64,000 bases of DNA. It comes from Rotaria sordida (taxonomy: Eukaryota; Rotifera; Eurotatoria; Philodinida; Philodinidae). The DNA is taken from the NCBI GenBank assembly GCA_905250125.1, contig CAJNOL010000353.1, forward strand, positions 1-64,000, given 5' to 3'. Numbering within the stretch: position 1 is the stretch's first letter; each line of letters starts with the position of its first letter. A program made the position numbers and the translations under genes. Below the pieces are notes generated by a model. The model made no database searches and was not told where the DNA came from. It saw only the letters and a program-made list of their open reading frames with translations. Shown one piece after another: positions 10,818-22,726 of the stretch.

Positions 10818-13800
10818 CTGAAAAATTCTTATAACGTTTGAATACAGAAAAAGAATGAAAATTAATATAGTTTATTGAAAAAGTTTCTTTTAATGTTGCA
10901 ACGAGATATTTCGACGTTAAAAACTATTCAACACTTGAGAATATTTCATTAGAAATTAATGAAATTTTGTTTTTTGTTTAGTTTATTTTAGAAAGTTTAT
11001 ATTTAAAGATCATTTCAAAGAACAATTTATCAATGAAAACATTCAAAGATATTCTATGATATTTTTTAATAATGATCATTAAATGATTTCTTTTTCTCTT
11101 TTTGTTGTGGTTGGAAATGGTACATTACTATATAGATTTCACTGTATTTCGCCGTAACTCACCATATTATATTATAAGCCATTGTTTTTTTCAATAGCAA
11201 ACAGCTATTGTCCATCGTTTCTAGGATAACCTTTAATATAATATAACCATGCCGATTTTCGCCGTTTTATATATAAAGAACTATTGTTTAGTCTTTGTTT
11301 TTTTTAAAGAAAGTCAATTGAATAAACTTGTAATAATTTGTATACTTCCTCATGATAAAGATAAAGGCTCTTACTAAATCAATCTATCGATTTTTGCTTC
11401 TTTTCTATTGACTTTAAATTTTATATGTCTTCATTTGAATTATAACATATTTCCAATTCTTTTTTTTTTGTCAAAGAGTCGATTGATTTATTTTATTCGG
11501 TATTAAGAAATTCACAATAATTCAATGAATATGATTTGAAAGAAATGTTTTTCAATAATTGAAATTTATAAAAATAAGTTTAAGCACTATTGGATTATTC
11601 ATTAACATAGGATTGTTTATTTAATAAATTTCAAATTAAATGATTTATGTTGACGAATATTAATAAAATTGTTGTGTAGATATAAATCCAGATCCCTGGA
11701 CCCATGAACTTTCGACTAACATGCGCTCGCGAGATGCCGTCTTCAATCGAGAAACAAGAGAAAATTGTAGGAACTTAGAAACAGAAATCACATGATCGAA
11801 TCTGGTGGCCGAATTTTTACTAATTTCGGTCGAAATCGACTCGTATTTATTGACTTGCAAGTATTAATTAGACTAATTTAAATATTTCATTTGAAAAATA
11901 AAATTTTTTCGATTCTTTATATTTTCAATTAATTGAAAAGAAAATTTCCTGTACAATATAGAAAAAGAACTTCAACAGTTTTATTTGAAAATCATTGAAG
12001 AAATTAATAATTATCTCAATGAGAATCTTTATTATATATGCTAATATATTCGATTAACATTTGAAACTTAATTGATGAATAAGAAATTACTTCATATTTT
12101 TTTGAGAATTTTGACTTTATTTGCATTTCTTCTCACCAAGTCAAACGTTACAAACTACTGTCAATTACCGTAAACGGTCATTTTTATGTCATATTGTGTA
12201 ATTATAAAACGTCTATTACTACTGGCCGTATAGGACACTGTATGTTCATCGTATAGAGTCGTAAACGTGTCATAATGTTGCCGTATTACTCCCTGTATTT
12301 ATGGAGAAGTATGACCTATTAACGTATCGCCTTTCATCATAAATGACCGTATATTTCTATATTTTCTTTAGTTTAGTAATTCTTCATTTTATAATAAAAA
12401 TCTACGATTTTTCTTATTAAGATTAAAAATATTCTTGACGAAATTATTTCATGCTGTTCAAATTATATTAATAAATTTATTCTTTTTTTTTTATTTGTTT
12501 AATTATTTCTTAAGACAATCTGCGGTAAATTCATATTTATAGATAATTCTTTGTACTTTTCTTTTCAAATCTTTAATTTTATATTTATCTTTTATGATAG
12601 ATTCATTAATTTAATTGAAAATTTCCGATTATTACTATCAGATACTCTTACTAACACGTATTGAATAGGTCAAAACAAAAAAATTAGCTATTTAAGACTT
12701 TGGCATGTATAGGATTAGAGATTTCTACTGAAAGGTAACCATCTGCCTCAGATCTTTGAATAGGGATAATAGTTGAGATGATGTTTATTTTTGTGAAACA
12801 TAAAGTTCAGAAGCGAAATGAAGCAATAATAATAGTTATTACTATTACAAAAACAAGTAGGTAAAACTTATGGTTACTAGTAATAGAGAGAGAGAGGCAG
12901 AAACGTTGATCTGATAGACTACAAAATAACAAGTAAACACTAATAGAATCTGACATGAAAAAAAGCGAGAAAAATGTATAGAAAGAAGAAAAAACAAGAT
13001 CTAAAAGATGACGAACCGTATGTGACATGAAAGACGAAACAAATGACCAAAAGACAATAATTGCACTTGTCAGCGGTAATATGGTGTTATCTGTTGATGC
13101 TAACAATTTAATCAATTAATAATAATATCTTCTAAATTTTTTTTCTCAAAATTAGAAAAAGATCGAAACATATCAACAGTATTAATTAAGCAAAGTATGT
13201 TCATTGGCTTTTGTTTAAATATATTTAGAAACGTCTTTTTTTTTTAGTCAATCATCTTGACAATTTTCTTTTTCTTTCAGATGAAATCTCACTCTAATAC
13301 TATCATACAATCACAGTCGAATGACTCATAGAATCTATAGCAACAATGCGCTTATCAGTGAGTCATAAGTTACAAAACATTTTCGAAGATTCTTGTTCTT
13401 ATCAACCGAACCCATAAAGAGGAACGGACATGTTAGTGAAATTTATTTTTCTCATTCGAGTCGTATTTCCAAGATTATCGTTGATGGCTGGCGACAGTAA
13501 CTCAATAATAGTTACTTTATACCAATAGAAGTTTTCCAATGAAAACAGTTGATTTTTCTCGCATTTCGACAAGACATTAGTGACATGTTACATGAATCAA
13601 ACAAATTTTTTTTTTTTGATTATTTCAGGTATTCTCTGAATTAATATTGAAGATGAAACGGATGAGAATTAGCAAAATAAAACTCTTATGATATCTCTCA
13701 TCCACCATTTTCTATTACCATTCTATGGAAATGCCCTAACTATGACGAGAAATAGCATTATGTGTTTATATGGAATATATTTTGGATTAAAATTATATGT

Positions 13801-14360
13801 ACAGTTCAAAAGAGAATAAAATTCTTTTCATCTACTAATCCTAACGAGATTCTCTTCTCTTATCGAACTTTCAGAGCGTACACACAAATGCATTTTTTTT
13901 TGTTATTCTCTATCTATATATTGTTCGTTCTGACTCTGCACTCAAGTGTGTCTTCAGGGATTTTTTTTTTAGCAAAAAACAATTTCATGTATTGTTTATT
14001 AACGTAGACAATAAAAAAAACAAGTTATAAGAAAAATTCTATGAAAATTTCTTTGTTCTTGCTATGTTTTAATATTATTGACATTCGAAAAAAATATTTT
14101 ATATAAGCAGTATGAAAAAATCACAGATAAAATTTATAAGATTATGATCGATGTGTTGAAATAATATTGCTATGTGCATCGTATATGATTGAATCTATTA
14201 GGTAATTACGTTAAGAATATAAAAATATAATATATCTCATTACAATATGCTATTTTTAATAGCAATTTAACAGTAATTTTTTTTCATAATAATCATTATT
14301 ATATATATGTAATAAATTTTTTGTAAGAAAACCATTAATAATATTAATAAAATGAGTAAA
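10818..14360. other. Long non-coding spacer with degenerate repeats
   Basis: No supported gene. An inverted-repeat relic is likely at about 12160-12365: one arm contains AAACGGTCATTTTTATG and the other CATAAATGACCGT in inverse order, with several CCGTA motifs between. A weaker mirror pair (CATATTATATTATAAG and its inverse) lies at 11160-11260. The minus-strand open frame at 11660-11860 is CpG-rich but has no ATG near its start and no recognisable protein. Confidence 0.45.
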
Positions 14361-14382
14361 GGAGGGCAAAATTAATATGTGG

Positions 14383-14401
14383 ATTGGCATTAGCTGATTG
14401 G
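14383..14401 (+). promoter_or_regulatory. Paired inverted CCAAT boxes upstream of the ACSL gene
   Basis: Two ATTGG motifs (inverted CCAAT) occur 14 bp apart at 14383 and 14397, followed by a pyrimidine-rich stretch that could be the transcribed 5' leader. A GTAAAT donor near 14735 and the TATAACAG acceptor just before the ATG at 15345 suggest a non-coding first exon. This is inferred from motif and position only. Confidence 0.3.
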
Positions 14402-15344
14402 CTAACTACTATTGAAGGTGTGGTCGTTTTCTATTTGATATAGTTTTTCTTCGTTCTTTTTCTTTCTTCTTACAGATCTTTCTGTAGAGTCCAAAGTCAT
14501 TGTGCAGTCTATCGTTTCTCTATTTTTCTTTCTTTCTTTTTCTTCACCCTCTCAGAATCAGCGGCAGCAGCACTGTCGTCATCTTTGTTACTACTCTTTT
14601 CACTCTGTTGCCAATTGTGTGGCACATTATTTTTCATTGCCATATATTGTCGTGTAAACAAGTTTCAAGATAATATTTATAACTTAATTTCTTATCATAT
14701 ATATCTTCAATAAAAAAAAAAAAATTAGAAAAAGGTAAATTAAATATTATTATTATTATTTTATTTTTTTTATTAAATACAACAATAAATTTTGCATGTT
14801 TGCATTGCTTCTAATATGATTTGATAAAAAAAAAAAAAATTATAAATATATAACAGAGAAGAACAAAACAACAAGTGTTAGATTTATCTGGAGGTGTATC
14901 AATAGTAATTATGATTGTTAACTATAGGTCAATAAAAATGATGAAATTGAGTTGTTAATGTTATTTTAAGGATTTTATTCACGCTTCTTCAATGTATAGT
15001 ACTATATATTGTACGATGACGTAGTGATGAATCATTTCTTCATATTTATGATGTGCCTACGTGCTTTTGATTGTTGTGTTATGTGTATATTTCTCTTCGA
15101 AGAATCGGTTAATATATATGTGGCACGAACATATATAATATGTTTTTTTGCTTTCTTTCGTTCTTTTTAACGTTGCTTTGGTAGCACATACCAAAATATT
15201 AATGGCATTCATATGCTTTTCTAATTTCATCATTAAAATTTCTTTTTTCTGTTGTTCTAGTTTGTGCTCACGTATAAGAATAATATTATTCTTTTTCCAT
15301 TAACTCTTATTTATTAACTAATCACTTATATAACAGAAATTAGA

Positions 15345-18300
15345 ATGATGAATACAATGGTATCTGATGATAATCTTTCATCTTCTCTACAGACAACATT
15401 AGCTGTTGGCGGTGCACTTGCACTTGTTACGGCTGCAGTTATTCATCGTCATAAAGATAGACTATCTTCATTTCTTGTCAAAGATTTTGCTACTGACGAA
15501 ATGAATCAAGATACTGATTGGCAACGACTTACAATATCAGCACAGGTTAGTAATTTATTTATTTTTATTATAATTTTTAATGATTATAAAAAAAAAAAAA
15601 AAAAAAAACTTTACAATAAAAATTATTCAAATAAAATTAAAACTAGTCAAATAAAATAGATTTTCATAGAATAGATAATTTAAATATGTAGTTTATTATG
15701 AGTGACATAAGAATTTCTATTCTTTCTAACATAATTTTGATTATAGTCAACACGAAAATAAGTAAAGTTTACTTAAGTACTTGAAGTATTCAAAGACTAT
15801 TCAATAATAAGAAAAAAAAAATACATGACGTATTGTTTCTTTTCGTTCGTAAACATACATCAATATCAATAGTCATTCAATATTATTCTTTTCAGGCACA
15901 AGGATGCTCTGAAGCGCGTGTTTCTGCATCACTTGGTTCGCGACCATTAATAACAACAGGCAAATCTCCTGTTGATGATCGTATATACACGACATTTTAC
16001 GAAGGTTTTCAAATTGGCAAAGATATTTCAACTAAACACGGTTTATTTTTATTATTATCATTCTATCAATTATATTTTTTTTGTTTTTGTTTTATTAAGG
16101 TGATGGAAAATGTTTAGGCTATCGAGAAAATCGTGAATCAGAATATCAATGGATATCATATGAAGACGTAAATAAAAAAAGAAAAAGAAAAAATATTTTA
16201 CATTTGAATTATTTATCTTAATCTTTAGGCAGAGCAAATGGCCTCAGAAATTAGTAGTGGACTTATTCAATTAGGTGAAAATCATGGACAAAATACCTTT
16301 ATTGGTATTTATGCAGTTAATAGTGTTGAAGTAAAAATTAATAAATATTGCATGTTTTGATTTTATTTTTTTTCTAATTAAATTTCTAGTGGATGACAAC
16401 AGCTTTGGCATGTCATTTTCATAGCATGATATACGTACCACTTTATGATACACTTGGTGAACCTGCAATTATTCATATAATTAATCAAAGTATGTTATTG
16501 TTGTTGATTTTTGTCAAAATAAAAATTATTCTATTTATTTTTTGATACTATATTTTAATGATTTAAATTTTTAGCTTCACTAAAAACAGTATTTATTGAC
16601 AAACCTGAAAATATTCTTGCCCTACTTAAAATTGCTAAACAAGTATCAACATTAAAACGAATAATTCTTACAAAAAAATTACCAAATGATAAAGATTTAG
16701 AAATAAGAAATAAAGCTAAAGAAGTTGGAATTGAAATTATGACATATAATCAATTACGAGTAAGTTAAATAACAAAAACTTCTATTCTTTTTTTTTTTTT
16801 TTATAAATTCTATTAATATTTATATTTTCTAGGAACTTGGTCAATCAAAACCAGCTGTACATCATGTAAGAAATCTAAACTCAATGACAAATAAAAGAAA
16901 AATAAATTTTTTCTATTTTAGCCACCTAAACCTGATGATATATTTGAAATTTGTTATACAAGTGGTACAACAGGTTTACCAAAAGGTGCTATATTAACAC
17001 ATAAAAATATTGTCTGTTTGATTCAAGCAGCAACGGATTTTTTTGTATGTTGAAGTTTTATTTTTGAGAAAAAAATCGATTGAAAAAGTATGCCTTTTTG
17101 TTATTCTAGAAGCCAATTTTTACTGAATTAGAAACACTTATTTCATATTTACCATTAGCTCATTCATATGAACAAACAATTGAAGTAAATTATTGTCTAA
17201 TTTATTTATTAAATAAATCTTTTATTTATTTTAGCTTTATTGTTTATGTAGTGGTTTTAAAATTGGTTATTATTTAGGTGATGTACGTCAATTATCTGAT
17301 GATCTTACTTATTTAAAACCAACATTAATGCCTTGTGTACCTCGACTTCTTAATCGAATGGTAAAAATAAAAACAAAAAAAAAAAACATTAAAATAAAAT
17401 AAAACTTTTATTTTAAGTATGATAATATTCAATCAACAATTCGTCAATTAAATCCAGTAAAACGTTTTTTATTTAATCAAGCTTTATCAGCTAAAGCAGA
17501 TGATGTTGATAACCATCGTATTAAACGTCATATGATTTGGGATGGTATTATTTTAAAACGTATTCAACAACGTCTTGGTGGTCGAGTTAAATTAATTGTT
17601 AGTGGTGCTGCACCATTATCACCAACAATTCTTCAATTTCTTAAACGTGTTTGTGGTGCTTATGTTGTTGAAGGTTATGGACAAACAGAATGTTGTGGTA
17701 TATCATCATGTCAAATTCTTGGAGATTCAACAACAGGAAATATTGGTGTACCATTTGCTTGTAATATGATTAAATTAGCTGATGTACCTGATATGCAATA
17801 TTTTTCAAAAGATAATGTTGGAGAATTATGTATAAAAGGTGCAAATGTATTTCAAGGATATTATAAAGATGAAGAAAAAACAAGAGAAGCATTAGATAAT
17901 GAAGGTTGGTTACATACAGGTGATATTGCTAAATGGGTACCGGTAAGAAAGTTTTTATTAGAAATAATTATTTTGATATATATGATTTATTTTTATTTTT
18001 TTTTAGACTGGTCAAATACAAATTATTGATCGAAAAAAACATATGTTTAAATTGGCACAAGTATGTTCTAATCCATAGAAGTCTATCATATTTTTAAGAT
18101 CAAATAGGAAGAATAAGAATCTCTTTACCTTTCAGCTATCCTACAATATGGGATGCTGTCTAGTGATAGATTCAATTGCCCGGTATCTTCTCCACCACTA
18201 TGACTAGCTGTAACTCTGAACAGAACACCAACCTGAAGCAGAATTCTTGCATTTTCTATACACACTAATTAACTATAAGAGTAGGTGTATGTCACAACGT

Positions 18301-20114
18301 AGTCATCATCTTATCAGACGAATGATCTGAGACGAATAGCCGTTAGTGACTTATTCAGGATCATTCCATGGTTGGTCGTACTAAGGTTTGCACGCAGTAC
18401 CTTGTGGATATGTGTCGAATAACGCAGCTAATCAGCCATGGCGATACACTAGAACAGGCATGCACCGAACTCAAGCTCCGGTTCGGTATTCGAGTTTGGA
18501 AACCGTCCAAGTCATTCTGACAGTGTCAAGTGTTTTGATGATTGTTCAAGTGCTTCTTGAGCTACGGAACCATGCTAAAGTTCGGATACTTCTGAATGTC
18601 TGTAGCTCTTCAGTTTTTGAATGATTTATCATAGCCAATTCTGAGATCTTTTCTATTGGCTTACTCTCACTTCGTTTTATTATTTAGTTGAAAGATCAAC
18701 CCGAAACTTCGAATTCAGTACGCATCTGTTATTTCGATATTTTGCAAAGATATTTTTGAATTTTGATATTTTGATATCTACTGAAATTGACTGTAATAAT
18801 GTCGACTTTTAAGGTCTCTACTTCTGAAGTTCGATGCTCTTCAAGTGATAAATCACTTTTGAGATAAATTGTACGTCATTAAGTAAGTCTTATTTCGACT
18901 AGCGATAACCTAAAACGACTGACATCTTCAAAATTTTGACAAATAAAATTTCCATGAAAAATTTTAATTGTAAAATACTTGAACTCTAAACTGGAAAGTC
19001 GATTTCGAAGGTCATCTTACGAGAAGCATAGGATTTTGTTGAAAAACTTATTAATGATGGAATGTTTTCAAATAATTAGTCGCTTTTTTTTTTATCGAAA
19101 GCTACTAGATTATAGATTATTGATCATGAGAAACCTTCTTAGGTCTTTATATGCCGGTTTGCTAGATCCACCAATTTTTCGCCAAAGATCTTTTTTAATC
19201 TCTCTAAACTATAGAGTAAATCGAATTGTGAATTTATCATGGTCATATTCTGAATCAGCTAGATCAATAACCTTTGTTTCATGAGAAAGTCATTGATCAG
19301 TTGAAAACATCCTCTCACAAGATAATCTTAAATTAAGTATAAAGATCCATATACATGAATTATTTTAAGTTTTCTCTTGTATAAACATGATCTATCTACT
19401 GAAATAAGACTTTCCATAAGAGTTAATGATTATTTGATGTGTAAATTCAAAGATTTTTGTTTTTTGATATTAATAGATCGAATTTGTGTTATTTTCTATT
19501 TTAGGGTGAATATGTTGCACCGGAACGTATTGAAAATATTTATATTCAAAGTAAATATATTGCTCAAGTATTTGTTTATGGTAATGGCTATAAGGTAGAA
19601 TTATTCACATATATATTTTTTTGATTTGTTACGTATGTTTTGATGGTTTTGTATAGAGTTTTACAGTAGCGATTATTGTTCCTGATGCAGATATTCTTGA
19701 AAAATATACTCGTGAACAGAATATCTCTGGTGATATAGTAGAATTATGTAAGAAAAAAGTAAGATGATTCGTTTATTTTGGTTTTTCTTTATTATTTTAA
19801 GTGATTTTGGTTTTTGATTTTAGGAAATTAAAGAATTGATATTTAATGATATAAAAAAATTAGAAAAAGAAAATTCATTAAAAGGTTTTGAAATGGTATG
19901 TTTATATTTATTCATTTTGTATTTAATTAGAGAAAATTTTTATTTTTTTTTTTATTTTATTCTTGTATTTGAATAGGTAAAAGATATTTATCTACAGCCT
20001 GAATTATTTACTATAGAAAATAATCTTTTAACACCAACAATGAAAACTAAACGACCTGAATTGGGCAAATATTTTGAAAAAGAAATTGAAGAAATGTATA
20101 AAAATATTGATTAA
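15345..20114 (+). CDS. Long-chain acyl-CoA synthetase (ACSL1/5/6 type)
   Basis: Sixteen exons give 712 residues: 15345-15545, 15896-16040, 16100-16167, 16229-16330, 16390-16489, 16575-16759, 16833-16865, 16922-17044, 17110-17184, 17235-17360, 17418-17942, 18007-18060, 19505-19594, 19657-19758, 19824-19895, 19977-20114. All joins keep phase with GT-AG sites. The enzyme activates long-chain fatty acids to acyl-CoA using ATP. Residues about 17-35 form a membrane anchor, as in ACSL1/5/6. The AMP-binding signature [11 protein letters not shown] is in exon 8; [10 protein letters not shown], the ACSL counterpart of the YGxTE adenylate motif, and [11 protein letters not shown] are in exon 11. [19 protein letters not shown] (the family's IDRKK-KLAQGE region) spans exons 12-13. 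Intron 12 is about 1.4 kb and repeat-like; all others are short. The second Met (15348) is an equally possible start. Confidence 0.95.
18061..19504 (+). other. Long intron 12 of the ACSL gene with inserted sequence
   Basis: At 1444 bp this intron is many times longer than its neighbours. The first 600 bp are richer in G+C than the rest of the gene and contain short repeats of a TTCGG/ACCGAA type near 18465-18500, consistent with an old insertion. No transposase or other protein is recognisable in any frame. Confidence 0.4.
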
Positions 20115-21099
20115 TTTATTTAATTTATTTAGAAATTTAATCATCACATAGTTTGTTTGTTTTTTTCTCTCATTCTCTGAGTCAGATCTTCATATTCGGA
20201 GAATGTTAATCTCTTATATACGTTTCACATTTAAGATATCTTTTCATTTATATTGATCTATTTTGTGTTTGTATTTTGTTTTTGTTTTTTGTTTGGTCTA
20301 ATTCTTTCTGATGAATTTACTATTTATGCACTACCCTTTTCTTAGATGTGTTTTTCTTTTTCTATTGGAAAGGATTAAATAGTGAGCTGTATAGCTTCTA
20401 TTGTTATTATTTTATTTTGTCCACTGTGTATGTGTATCCGTTTTTTCTCACAATTTTAAAATGTATTTCATTACAAACGGAAATGAGCGGCAAAAAAAAA
20501 AGTATAAATGCATTTTTCAAATTAAAATAAACATTCGAATAAATTTATTACGGCAATATTTATATAATCTTTTGAAAATCAGTAGAATGATACTAATTCT
20601 TTATTTATCAATAGAAGAAAAATTTAATAAATTTGAATTTCGCTTTCAAAAAATATATAGTAATTGTAGGGGAGTAGATCCCAATACTAGGAGGTGTATA
20701 AGAAAATGTTTTATAGAAGTAGTAGGGTATTTTAAAAAATCTTGGTAGTTTTTACAGAGTAATAACAAATAATTTTCAATTAATGAGAGAGTGTACCCTC
20801 TCGTTCACTTTCGCAGCTCCTGAGAGTTTGGTTAGTTAATTAGTCTCATTACAATACTACTAGAAAACATTGCCTAAGAAATGTCCATTTTTTTATGATT
20901 AGTGATTTAGCGATTAATGCACTACAGTCGATATTAAACTGAAAGAAAAGCCCTATGTGATATCTAATACTTCTCATAATTGAATCTTTTACTTCAAAAA
21001 CCATTTTCGATAGATGTGATGGTTTTATTTGTCTAACAAGGGAAGGTTCCCAAGTGATTCCTTACTTTTAAGTCGGAACTATATGCATCATATAGATCC
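20115..21099. other. 3' flank and spacer
   Basis: This contains the 3' UTR of the ACSL gene and T-rich spacer. No gene is supported; the short plus-strand frames at 20348-20748 are A/T-rich and have no recognisable content. Confidence 0.4.
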
Positions 21100-21615
21100 T
21101 AATGAGTTATGATTACTCTAAAAAGAGTTCGTGCTGATAGCTTATCACTATTAAGATACTTCATTTTTATGGGTTTTTTTAATCACGGTGCCGTGGTTCC
21201 CTTTACGAACATCAGAACAACAAAGTTTAGGATTTCGATTCGAAACTTGGTATAGTGGCAAGCCTCAATGAGAATAGTTTATTATAAAGGTTTCAGATCT
21301 TCTGATTGCTCCTCTTCTGAAATGAAAGCAGCCTCGAATTCTGTCAATGAGTAAGAGCGATGTACATATATGCTTTTCCATAACGATATCTTAAGATAGG
21401 AACAACCAAGATATCTGAAACTTTTACAATAAACTATCCTAATTGGGATCTGTCACTATACAAAGTTTCGAGTCGAAATTCTAAGCTTTGTTGTTCCGAT
21501 GTTCCTGAGGGAACCACGGCACTGTACTTAAAAAATACCATAAAAATGAAGTATCTTAGTAGTAATAAGCTATCAGTCCGAACTCTTTTCAGAGTAATCA
21601 TAAGGTATTGAATCT
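21100..21615. mobile_element. MITE-like element with about 165-bp inverted arms
   Basis: The left arm (about 21104-21265) and right arm (about 21450-21610) are reverse complements with scattered mismatches. Shared landmarks are GAGTTCGTGCTGATAGCTTA against TAAGCTATCAGTCCGAACTC, and CACGGTGCCGTGGTTCCC against GGGAACCACGGCACTG. The interior is about 180 bp with no coding potential. The arms could fold into a long hairpin. Confidence 0.75.
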
Positions 21616-22045
21616 GCCGCAAGATAGGAATATTCTTCTTTCCATAGATTTTCTTTGTTAGAATAATCTTATGACTTTCATGAAATTTGTTTCAAAAGAA
21701 TAATTATAGTTTTGTCTTCATTGGTATATTGTTTTTCCTTGAAAAACAAAATGTTCTTGTTGTTTTCTTTTTCTCAAATTTCGCTTTCAAATGAATAATC
21801 TTCATTTACTATCTATTTCAAAAAGAAATCAAAAGAATATCACAAACTTCAATTCTTATTAATCCCCTTCTTATACATTTTAATCATTGTTTTTTTTGCA
21901 CTTCATATCCAATATTTTGAATATAGAATATCAAATTAATCTTTTACAATGCACAGGTGTAGAGAAAAGTTTCAAAAGTACTTATATACATCAATAATAA
22001 AAAGAAATCAAAACTATTCGATTGGAATACAGAAAAAAAAAGTCG

Positions 22046-22726
22046 ATGAGAATGTTGTTCGTTCTTACTATAATTGCAACGATATTCATTGCAAATAATG
22101 TTGTCAATTCAGCTGAATGTCGAACAGTAAAACAAGGTGCACATTATTCATCAATGATTCCATTTCATGGTTTGAAATCTAATACAACTATTTCAACACG
22201 TATTCAATTTACGACTAGTTCAGCTCGTTATTTATTTCCACCAACAGAATCTAAAGGAGAGTTATGTACAATATCATGGAATAAATTATGGGGAGCTGGT
22301 CGATGTGGTTATTTGACAAGTAATCATAAAGATTCAGATCGATTTGTATTTCGTCGTGTTGGAAATTGTCTTCGTTATGAATCTGGATATGTTATTGGTG
22401 AGAATGATAATTGTCCTGATTCAAATTTAATTGAAATAGCTGCATATGCATATGATAATAGTCTTAAACCATTTGAAAGAGAAGGTACATTATTAAAAGA
22501 ATTTTCAACTCGTTTACAAATTGATATTTGGTATAAAGTTACACTTATATTTGAAGAAATTAAAACAATATATCAATTATTTGATAATAATGATCAACTT
22601 CTTGAAACTCAAGAAATTGATCATCGTCAATGTAAAGATTTTAATCTTGGTATGATGCAAGATTTATATTTTGGTGGACAATGTCCTGCACCACAAGCTG
22701 TCTCTGTTTGTTATGATAAAGCATAA
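22046..22726 (+). CDS. Small secreted cysteine-rich protein
   Basis: An intronless frame of 226 residues starts at ATG 22046; earlier in-frame codons are not ATG. Residues 1-24 (MRMLFVLTIIATIFIANNVV and onward) form a signal peptide, with likely cleavage before AEC. The mature protein has eight cysteines, suggesting four disulfides. The pattern IDIWYKVTLIFEE, then IYQLFDNNDQLLE, resembles the strand-turn-strand of LamG or concanavalin-like beta-sandwiches, but that is inference and no family is recognised. No transmembrane segment or GPI tail is seen, so it is probably released extracellularly. Confidence 0.7.
   Translation: MRMLFVLTIIATIFIANNVVNSAECRTVKQGAHYSSMIPFHGLKSNTTISTRIQFTTSSARYLFPPTESKGELCTISWNKLWGAGRCGYLTSNHKDSDRFVFRRVGNCLRYESGYVIGENDNCPDSNLIEIAAYAYDNSLKPFEREGTLLKEFSTRLQIDIWYKVTLIFEEIKTIYQLFDNNDQLLETQEIDHRQCKDFNLGMMQDLYFGGQCPAPQAVSVCYDKA

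Noticed and set aside
11660-11860. CpG-rich minus-strand frame
   Set aside because: No ATG near the 5' end and no family resemblance; splice sites within it do not form a consistent exon.
15171-15210. Stretch resembling the 5' end of U6 snRNA (GGTAGCACATACCAAAAT)
   Set aside because: Only the first 30 or so bases are similar; the ACAGAGA region and the rest of U6 are missing, so it is a chance match or a tiny relic.
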